DNA from: UBA117 sp049975245
GTDB lineage: Archaea > Methanobacteriota > Methanobacteria > Methanobacteriales > Methanobacteriaceae
Reading direction: 5' to 3'
DNA length: 64,000 nucleotides
NCBI GenBank assembly: GCA_049975245.1
Contig: JBNGDB010000009.1
Coordinates: 1 to 64,000 of the forward strand
Position numbers and translations under genes: made by a program. Below, in pieces: positions 57,580 through 64,000 of the stretch. The notes under the pieces were generated by a model. It made no database searches. It had not been told where the DNA came from and saw only the letters and a program-made list of their open reading frames with translations. Every line of letters starts with the position of its first letter. Positions within the stretch are counted from its first letter, which is position 1.

Positions 57580-58705
57580 AGAAATGTTTATCCAAGGCAA
57601 TGAAGCTTGTGCCCGCGGTGCATTAAAAGCAGGATGTAGGTTTTTTGGAGGTTATCCCATAACTCCTTCCACTGAAATAGCCGAAGATATGGCAATATTA
57701 CTCCCTAAAGAAGGTGGGGCCTTCATACAAATGGAAGATGAAATATCAGCTCTCGGATCAGTGATTGGTGCATCATGGTCAGGTGTTAAATCTATGACCG
57801 CCACATCAGGCCCTGGTTTTTCGTTGATGCAAGAACATGTAGGTTTTGCCGCCATGACCGAAACTCCGCTTGTGATTATTGATATGCAGCGAGGTTCGCC
57901 ATCCACTGGACAGCCTACCATGGCTTCTCAGAGTGATATGATGCAATCTCGATGGGGTTCACATGGAGATTACGAAATCATTGCTCTTTCACCATCTTCG
58001 GTACAAGAATGTTTTGATTTTACTATAGAAGCTTTTAATCTAGCGGAACAATATCGAGTTCCAGTAATGGTTATGAGTGATGAAATAGTGGGTCATATGA
58101 GGGAAAAAATTACCATACCGGGTAAGGTTAAAATTAATAAACGTAAAATGCCTGAAGAAACCCCAGAGAAATTTTTACCATTTAAAGCTGATTTTGATGA
58201 TACTCCCCCTATGCCTTCATTTGGTAGCGGATATAATATACACATAACCGGGTTAACCCATGATGATAAGGGCTATCCAGATGCATCAAATCCTGAAACC
58301 CATTCTAAACTAGTTAATAGGCTATGTGATAAAATAAATAAACATAGAGATGAAATAACTCGGATTAACAAAGAATTAACAGATGATGCAGATGTTATAG
58401 TAGTTTCATATGGTGCACCTTCTAGATCGGCAGCAACTGCTGTTAAAAAAGCTCGTGAACAAGGTATTAATGCTGGTTATATAAAAATTGATGTAGTATG
58501 GCCCTTCCCCGAAAAAGAAATTAAAAAAGCCGCTAAACAGGCTTCAAATATTATAGTGGTAGAAATGAATTTAGGTCAAATCTTTTATGAAGTCGAAAGG
58601 ATTGCCTGCAACTATTCCAAAGTATCATTACTCCCTAAGATCGGTGGAGAAATACATCAACCTGATGAAATTTTAGATAAAATAAAATCAATAACAAAAG
58701 AATAA
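57569..58705 (+). CDS. korA: 2-oxoglutarate:ferredoxin oxidoreductase, alpha subunit
   Basis: A 378-residue KorA. It shows GNEACARGALKAGCRFFGGYPITPSTEI, MTATSGPGFSLMQEH and GSPSTGQPTMASQSD, all family signatures. I chose ATG 57569 (MTSEEMFIQGN) because homologues begin this way; ATG 57560 and TTG 57557 are alternatives. Order korD-A-B-C with sucC matches Methanothermobacter. Confidence 0.96.
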   Translation: MTSEEMFIQGNEACARGALKAGCRFFGGYPITPSTEIAEDMAILLPKEGGAFIQMEDEISALGSVIGASWSGVKSMTATSGPGFSLMQEHVGFAAMTETPLVIIDMQRGSPSTGQPTMASQSDMMQSRWGSHGDYEIIALSPSSVQECFDFTIEAFNLAEQYRVPVMVMSDEIVGHMREKITIPGKVKINKRKMPEETPEKFLPFKADFDDTPPMPSFGSGYNIHITGLTHDDKGYPDASNPETHSKLVNRLCDKINKHRDEITRINKELTDDADVIVVSYGAPSRSAATAVKKAREQGINAGYIKIDVVWPFPEKEIKKAAKQASNIIVVEMNLGQIFYEVERIACNYSKVSLLPKIGGEIHQPDEILDKIKSITKE

Positions 58706-58773
58706 TCATATAAATTACCTAATTATGAAATTAAAGCAATATAATTAGATTTTTAATAAAAGGAGTGTTTAAT

Positions 58774-59640
58774 ATGGATAAAACGAACGAACATCGTTTT
58801 ATGAAATATTTAAGGAAAGATAGGCTTCCCCATATATTTTGTGCTGGGTGTGGGAACGGAATAGTTCTAAACACCTTCTTTAATGGTATGGAGATGGCAG
58901 AAGTTAATTTTGACAACATTGTAATGGTTTCAGGAATTGGTTGTTCTTCTAGAATACCTGGATATGTGAAGTGCGATTCACTTCACACCACACACGGAAG
59001 GCCTATATCCTTTGCCACTGGGATTAAATTAGGAAATCCCGAACATGATGTGGTTGTATTTACCGGTGACGGTGATGCAGCAGCCATAGGAGGTAACCAC
59101 TTAATTCATGCTGCTAGAAGAAATATAGATCTCACTGTAATCTGTATAAACAATAGCATATATGGCATGACCGGTGGTCAGATCAGTCCTACCTCTCCTC
59201 ACGGAAGTTATGGTAGTACTGCGCCATACGGAGCTCTAGAAAAACCATTTGATCTTTCGAAACTGGTTTCAGCGGCAGGAGCCACATATGTTGCCCGTTG
59301 GACAACAGTTCATCCCTTACAACTATCAAATGCCATTAAAAAGGGATTAAAGAATAAAGGATTTTCTTTTATTGAGGTAATATCTCAATGTCCCACATAT
59401 TATGGTCGGAAAAACCGTATGAGGTCACCAATTGATATGATGAATTGGATGAAAGAGAATAGTGTGGTCAACCGGAGGGCTCGTAAAATGTCTCCAGAAG
59501 AACTTGAGGGAAAAATTATTTTAGGCGAATTTGCTAACAAAAAAGAGCCAGAATTCTCGGAAGAACTTTTCAGACTAATGGCAAATAAATGCCCAGAATC
59601 TTCACCAACTCTCATAAATTCAGCATACAGGGAGGATTAA
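58774..59640 (+). CDS. korB: 2-oxoglutarate:ferredoxin oxidoreductase, beta (TPP) subunit
   Basis: A 288-residue KorB. TPP motif GDGDAAAIGGNHLIHAARR ending in NN, and the cluster/active-site block CAGCGNGIV near residue 30. AAAGGAG lies nine bases before the chosen ATG 58774; a GTG at 58765 would overlap the ribosome binding site. The next gene korC starts one base after the stop. Confidence 0.96.
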   Translation: MDKTNEHRFMKYLRKDRLPHIFCAGCGNGIVLNTFFNGMEMAEVNFDNIVMVSGIGCSSRIPGYVKCDSLHTTHGRPISFATGIKLGNPEHDVVVFTGDGDAAAIGGNHLIHAARRNIDLTVICINNSIYGMTGGQISPTSPHGSYGSTAPYGALEKPFDLSKLVSAAGATYVARWTTVHPLQLSNAIKKGLKNKGFSFIEVISQCPTYYGRKNRMRSPIDMMNWMKENSVVNRRARKMSPEELEGKIILGEFANKKEPEFSEELFRLMANKCPESSPTLINSAYRED

Positions 59641-59641
59641 A

Positions 59642-60202
59642 TTGAGAAAAGAGATCAGAATAGCAGGTTTTGGTGGTCAGGGGATAATTTTAGCAGGTAT
59701 TGTAATAGGTAAAGCTGCTGCACTTTTTGATAATATATATGCTGTACAAACACAATCATACGGTCCAGAAGCAAGAGGAGGAGCTTCAAGAACTGAAGTA
59801 GTTATTAGTGACCAAAAAATAGACTATCCTAAGGTACAAAAAGCAGATATCTTTGTGGCAATGTCTCATCAAGCATTAATGGCCTATTTGGATGATCTAA
59901 AAGACGGCGGAACTCTGATTGTTGATCCTGACATGATTATAGAAGAAGAATTTATGTCCTATGTAACGGAACATAATATTAAATATTATAAAGCACCGGT
60001 TACTAAAACCGCTGAAGTTGAAATTGGGCTTAAGATTGTAGCTAACATTGTAATGATAGGAGCAATTACCCGTTTTACCGATGTTATATCAAAAGAAGCT
60101 GCAGAAAAAGCTATTAGGGCTAGTGTACCTAAAGGTACTGAGGACAAAAATATAGCTGCTTTTGAAGCTGGTTTAGCCTTAGCTGAAGAGGAATTAAAAT
60201 GA
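59642..60202 (+). CDS. korC: 2-oxoglutarate:ferredoxin oxidoreductase, gamma subunit
   Basis: A 186-residue KorC. IRIAGFGGQGIILAGIVIGKAA and QTQSYGPEARGGASRTEVV are family signatures. It starts at TTG 59642 behind GGAGGATTAAA, with the site inside the last codons of korB. Its end overlaps sucC by four bases. Confidence 0.95.
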   Translation: MRKEIRIAGFGGQGIILAGIVIGKAAALFDNIYAVQTQSYGPEARGGASRTEVVISDQKIDYPKVQKADIFVAMSHQALMAYLDDLKDGGTLIVDPDMIIEEEFMSYVTEHNIKYYKAPVTKTAEVEIGLKIVANIVMIGAITRFTDVISKEAAEKAIRASVPKGTEDKNIAAFEAGLALAEEELK

Positions 60203-61296
60203 AACTATATGAATATAGTGCTAAAAATATTTTTAAACAAGCAGGAATTCCCATACCTGAATCAGACGTGGCTGAGAATGCAGAAAATGCTATGGAAATT
60301 TCCGAACGAATTAATAAACCAGTGGCAATTAAATCACAAATTCTCATGGGAGGAAGAGGAAAAGCAGGCGGTATTAAGTTTGCGGATAGTCCGCTTGAAT
60401 CTTATAATATTTCACAAGAGCTTTTAGGCTCCCAGATCAGGGGTGAAACCGTTAAAAAATTATTAATCGAAGAAAAACTCCCAATTGAAAAAGAGTTTTA
60501 CCTAAGTATCGCCATTGATAGGAGCAACAAAAAGCCTTTAATAATGGCCAGTATAGAGGGCGGGGTTGAAATAGAAGAACTGGCTAAAACCAACCCTGAA
60601 AAAATAATAAAAATTCACATTAATCCTCTCGAAGAATTTTTACCATTCCAAGCTAGGGAAATAGCCCGGAAAATGGGAGTTGAATCAAATTTAATACCGG
60701 GAATAGGTTCTATTATCTGGAAACTATATAATGTGTTTAAAAATAATGATGCAAATCTGGCTGAAATTAATCCTTTGGTACTAACCAAAAATGGTTTAAT
60801 AGCCGCAGATGCTAAATTGGAGATAGATGATGACTCACTGTTTCGTCATAAACATTTAATGCAAAAGGAAGAATATCAAAAAGAAGAATTTGCATATGTT
60901 CAACTAGAAGGTGAAATAGCAGTTATAGGAAATGGTGCCGGGCTTACTCTTACGGGAATGGACATGATAGATTTGTATGGTGGAAAACCTGCCACATTTT
61001 TGGATATTGGTGGTGGAGCCTCATCAGAAAATATAGAAAAAGCTATTAATTTGGTTTTAGAATACCCTAAAGTTAAAGTAATATTTCTAAATGTGTTAGG
61101 CGGTATTACCAGGGCAGATGACGTAGCAAGTGGGGTTATTAATGTTTTAAATAATGCCAAGAGACAAGTTCCAATGGTAATACGATTAACCGGTACTAAT
61201 GAAGAAGAAGGTCAAAAACTTCTAAATGATGCTGGAATTTCATTTGAAACATCTATGGAAGCAGCAGCGAAAAAAGCTGTGGAATTACTTAATTAA
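60199..61296 (+). CDS. sucC: Succinyl-CoA synthetase beta subunit
   Basis: A 365-residue ATP-grasp subunit. It begins with KLYEYSAKNIFKQAGIPIP and has AIKSQILMGGRGKAGGI and TFLDIGGGASSENIEKAI, as in SucC. It makes succinyl-CoA for the Kor complex in the incomplete reductive citric acid cycle. No sucD is found in the window; the next gene is on the other strand, so the alpha subunit is encoded elsewhere. Confidence 0.95.
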   Translation: MKLYEYSAKNIFKQAGIPIPESDVAENAENAMEISERINKPVAIKSQILMGGRGKAGGIKFADSPLESYNISQELLGSQIRGETVKKLLIEEKLPIEKEFYLSIAIDRSNKKPLIMASIEGGVEIEELAKTNPEKIIKIHINPLEEFLPFQAREIARKMGVESNLIPGIGSIIWKLYNVFKNNDANLAEINPLVLTKNGLIAADAKLEIDDDSLFRHKHLMQKEEYQKEEFAYVQLEGEIAVIGNGAGLTLTGMDMIDLYGGKPATFLDIGGGASSENIEKAINLVLEYPKVKVIFLNVLGGITRADDVASGVINVLNNAKRQVPMVIRLTGTNEEEGQKLLNDAGISFETSMEAAAKKAVELLN

Positions 61297-61358
61297 TTTT
61301 TTTATTTTTAAAAGAGATAATTATATATATTAATATTTTATTTTTTAAAAGATTTATA

Positions 61359-62441
61359 TTAAAGTTTTCTTTTTATGGTAACTGTGTGAGCCATTACCAG
61401 TGCTGAGAGAACAATGTATGCCAACATTGCAGATCCATTAATAGAACGGGTGAATAAGAAAAGTCCAATAATAGTTTGAGCAATAAATGCTGATAAAGCC
61501 CCGATTAATAAGGCTTCTCGCCCTAAATATCTCCTGCTTCCTTCTTTTCTTTTGCTTCTATATCTTTTAAGTATTATGAATCCCGAACATATCACTAGCA
61601 AACTCCAACCTAATATGAAAAACAGGCCAGCGTAACCGAAATCAAAAGCAATGCCAAATATTCCTGGTAGCATATAATCTATATAATCCTTTTTAATCAC
61701 TAAAACTCCGTAAAAAAGAGGATAAGGCAAACTAAAATAATGTATAAAACTTAGTGGTAAAGAGATGTAACCATCTGATCCGCCCAGACATTCAGCTGCC
61801 CAGTGACAAGACCCCTTTACATGACCCCATAATGTGGTGTTTTCTATAACCATTTTTAGACTGGGGGTGGAATATTGTTCTATTCTAGATATCCTCAATA
61901 GAGGACTTAAAACCGCTTTATCAAGTATTCGGGATAAAAGTTCCATAACACCAAAAGCGGCCACTCCGGCAATCACCCAAGTCACAATGGATCTTGGAGA
62001 GACTTTGGTACTTCGCTGAAAACTCTTAGACATAATAATATACCCTACAGCCCAACCTAAAAACCATAAAAGGAGGAAGGATCTGTGCATTATTCCTCCG
62101 GCTATAGCAATTACAAAAAATAGTATTAATGATAAGGCTTTGATGGAGGATGATCTAATTCCAACTTCTGTCAATAGATTTGCAGCTGCAGTTACAGTTA
62201 CCCATGAAAAAACTGCAAATGAACCAAAAGGATGGGTAAACTCGTGATGCGACAAAAATGGCAGTAGCAGGAAGGATGCATCTAATCCAAAAAGTAATGC
62301 AATGGCTATGGTTAGGATAAGTCCTATAAATAGAACCATGCTTAAAGGAATTGCAATTACATTGAATAGTAATAGTATCCCCACATGGATTATTATGGCC
62401 ACTTCAATTATGAATTGTAAATGATTTTCAGCTAGAAACAT
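61359..62441 (-). CDS. Polytopic membrane protein of unknown function
   Basis: A 360-residue integral membrane protein with about nine or ten helices, which I do not recognise. Between helices there is a larger external loop (about 170-225) with two cysteines, GHVKGSCHWAAECLGG, which may pair. The cytoplasmic side has basic loops (RSTKVSPRS, KRYRSKRKEG). The multi-helix plus long-loop layout resembles O-antigen polymerase or ligase proteins, but no conserved motif supports it. It is monocistronic and converges with sucC. Confidence 0.65.
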   Translation of the reverse strand: MFLAENHLQFIIEVAIIIHVGILLLFNVIAIPLSMVLFIGLILTIAIALLFGLDASFLLLPFLSHHEFTHPFGSFAVFSWVTVTAAANLLTEVGIRSSSIKALSLILFFVIAIAGGIMHRSFLLLWFLGWAVGYIIMSKSFQRSTKVSPRSIVTWVIAGVAAFGVMELLSRILDKAVLSPLLRISRIEQYSTPSLKMVIENTTLWGHVKGSCHWAAECLGGSDGYISLPLSFIHYFSLPYPLFYGVLVIKKDYIDYMLPGIFGIAFDFGYAGLFFILGWSLLVICSGFIILKRYRSKRKEGSRRYLGREALLIGALSAFIAQTIIGLFLFTRSINGSAMLAYIVLSALVMAHTVTIKRKL

Positions 62442-62757
62442 AATAACTCTGCCAGAACATATTTTAATTATACTTTTCTATATACTTAGATCATCACTCT
62501 TAAATAAATCTATGGGATATGAAATCAAAGAAAAGTTAAAAAACTATGAAATTAAATATAAGTGAATATTTATAAAGTTATAGATTTATAATATATCTAA
62601 ATTTATCCAATCATATGATGATTCTTATTTTTTTATTAATATGGTATTTAGATACATATAATAGATTTGATTCTATTATGTGGAATATTAATTTTAATGA
62701 ATAATTTCAATTAAAAAAAGATGGTGATAATTATATTATCCCCACTAAATTTAATAA
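62442..62757. other. Intergenic region without a gene
   Basis: Between the membrane protein and the DUF1002 gene, both on the minus strand. It is AT-rich, with no ORF or structured RNA. The end near the membrane protein gene should hold that gene's promoter; the other end carries the 3' end of the DUF1002 transcript. A GGTGAT near 62721 on the plus strand precedes only a short antisense frame. Confidence 0.5.
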
Positions 62758-63627
62758 TTAGTTTCCACCAGTTATTAAATTACTTATATAATCAAAAGCC
62801 CATCTTAAATAGTCCATTATTTGATCAAGTATGTTTTGGGAACCTGAAACTTGTTGAGTAACATCTTGTAGTTTTTCTTTGAAATCTGTAAGATTACCTT
62901 GTGCTTTTTGAGTGTTGGCAATAGCATCAGCAATTTGCTGGGCTTGGGCATCGGTCAGGTTTATGTTCATATTATTTGCTATGTTTATTACAATTACTTT
63001 TATTTGAACTGGATCCTGAAGATTTTGATTTTCAACCTCAGTTTTAACTTTTTCAAATAAATCAGCTATTTTATCAGGATTTTGTCCTGTTTGATTAACC
63101 AGTTGAGTTTCAAGATATAACTCTTCAGTTGCTGCTTTTTTAGCGTCCTCAGGAATAGGTTCACCCACTGCAACCTCATAAGATTTTAATACACCTGCTA
63201 AAGCAGATTCACCAGATGCAGGTACTGGCGAAGTTACAACAACATATCCATTTTCAATTCCAGTAGATTTCAAAGCATTAGCATACATTTTAGGAGTTAC
63301 CACTGAAATTTTACTTTTATCCACCACAATTTTAATACCCTGATCATAACTCAGATCCACCAAAGCACAGGAAACAATTTTATCAGGAGTATAAGTTAAT
63401 CCAGTTATGCTTTTAGATATTGAATTAACCTCAGAAGCTGTTATAATTTTAATATTAGCTTCATTTAAATTTTTATCAGTTTGAGATTTAAAATAATTAA
63501 TAACTGAATTTTTCCATTGTGAATTAGCATTAGTTGCTTCTCCATAGGTTATGGCAAAACCTGAAACAGCATATATGGGAGCAACAAGTGTTAATATTAT
63601 TAATAATACCACTATCCACTTTTTCAT
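62758..63627 (-). CDS. DUF1002-family secreted protein
   Basis: A 289-residue exported protein. Signal peptide at 1-20 (MKKWIVVLLIILTLVAPIYA), then TYGEATNANSQWKNSVINYF, the DUF1002 signature, and a C-terminal coiled-coil-prone region ending in a moderately hydrophobic helix. DUF1002 is known from Firmicutes (YpuA), where its role is not settled. The ATG at 63627 is four bases after GGTGAT. Retention may be through the C-terminal amphipathic helix. Confidence 0.82.
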   Translation of the reverse strand: MKKWIVVLLIILTLVAPIYAVSGFAITYGEATNANSQWKNSVINYFKSQTDKNLNEANIKIITASEVNSISKSITGLTYTPDKIVSCALVDLSYDQGIKIVVDKSKISVVTPKMYANALKSTGIENGYVVVTSPVPASGESALAGVLKSYEVAVGEPIPEDAKKAATEELYLETQLVNQTGQNPDKIADLFEKVKTEVENQNLQDPVQIKVIVINIANNMNINLTDAQAQQIADAIANTQKAQGNLTDFKEKLQDVTQQVSGSQNILDQIMDYLRWAFDYISNLITGGN

Positions 63628-64000
63628 ATTTATCACCAGAGATCATTTAACTTTATAATTTAAATATTTTTACACCTCAAAAATCATTATTCCATTCATC
63701 AGCTTTAAAATATAGATTTAAGAGTTAATAATTTAATTTAGAATAAAAAAGAATAAGAATAAAAAAGAAAATTTAATATATTTAATCTAAAAATTTAAAA
63801 TTCGGTAAAAACCCCACTATCAAAAATTGTTCTAATCCCAATTTTTATTTAGAATTCTTACTGAATTTTTTATATTATCCTTGTTAAAAAATTTATTTAT
63901 ATTATTGAATTTTTAAACTAATCCTTGATTAAATAAAGTAATTTATCTTTAATACAATAGTATAAAGGGGCTACAGTAATTTTAGGATATTTAATCCTTA
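63628..64000. other. Gene-free right end
   Basis: AT-rich sequence with no supported ORF or RNA. It should hold the promoter of the DUF1002 gene, in the part nearest 63650-63700. The window ends inside this gap, so a gene may start just beyond it. Confidence 0.5.

Noticed and set aside
62720..62757. Plus-strand GGTGAT with a short frame
   Set aside because: The frame is short, runs antisense into the DUF1002 gene and shows no protein-like features.

Overview
The window comes from an AT-rich methanogenic archaeon of the Methanobacteriales, most likely Methanobacterium or a close relative. It carries genes for modifying, activating and supplying cofactors to methyl-coenzyme M reductase (ycaO, tfuA, atwA, methanogenesis marker 9, the sirohydrochlorin branch). 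It also has F420 genes (cofA, cofD, cofE, arfA), archaeal purO and mptD, topoisomerase VI, eIF1A/RIO1/Dim2, archaeal ether-lipid head-group genes and an MreB homologue. MreB fits the pseudomurein-walled rods of this order. Many genes have GGTG- or GGAG-type ribosome binding sites matching an archaeal 16S 3' end. Start codons include TTG and, by my reading, one CTG and one ATT. I found no tRNA, rRNA, CRISPR array, insertion sequence or prophage.

Layout. 0-9 kb: tRNA-binding protein, lactaldehyde dehydrogenase, a pilin plus TadC-like pair, a proline peptidase, a HIT protein, and an Fe-alcohol dehydrogenase overlapping a PAS/GAF histidine kinase. 9-16.5 kb: M50 protease, the ycaO-tfuA-larE cluster, a four-CBS protein, a universal stress protein and an amidohydrolase. 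16.5-28.5 kb: a secreted caspase-like/PKD protein, carB-carA, divergent rimI and UPF0146, a PMR1-like Ca/Mn ATPase, cobK and moeA. 28.6-38.3 kb: the archaeal information-processing block eIF1A-RIO1-KH-top6B-top6A, then gap, DUF998, HEAT, endonuclease IV-like and an AAA ATPase whose N-terminus is easily missed. 38.4-50.3 kb is one long minus-strand run. Read in its direction it is unknown-mreB-rnhB, exbB-exbD, purO-cofE-cofD-arfA-dus-like, then atwA-marker 9-precorrin-2 dehydrogenase-hemA. 50.9-55.8 kb: archaetidylserine decarboxylase and synthase, a DUF515-type membrane protein, a secreted protein with a sortase-like C-terminal signal, a sortase, and mptD. 56-61.3 kb: cation/proton antiporter and korDABC-sucC. 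61.4-63.6 kb: a polytopic membrane protein of unknown function and a DUF1002 secreted protein.

How the genes work together. Three places serve methyl-coenzyme M reductase: thioamidation (ycaO-tfuA with a LarE-type sulfur transferase directly downstream), reductive activation (atwA, marker 9) and the tetrapyrrole supply for F430 (hemA, precorrin-2 dehydrogenase). The sulfur-transferase adjacency and the duplicated cysteine module of marker 9 are the best leads for new biochemistry. The cell-envelope genes (mreB with an unknown partner, exbBD, sortase with candidate substrate, DUF515, lipid head-group genes) flank one about 600-bp gene-free divergent region and are the best lead for an unstudied archaeal envelope system.
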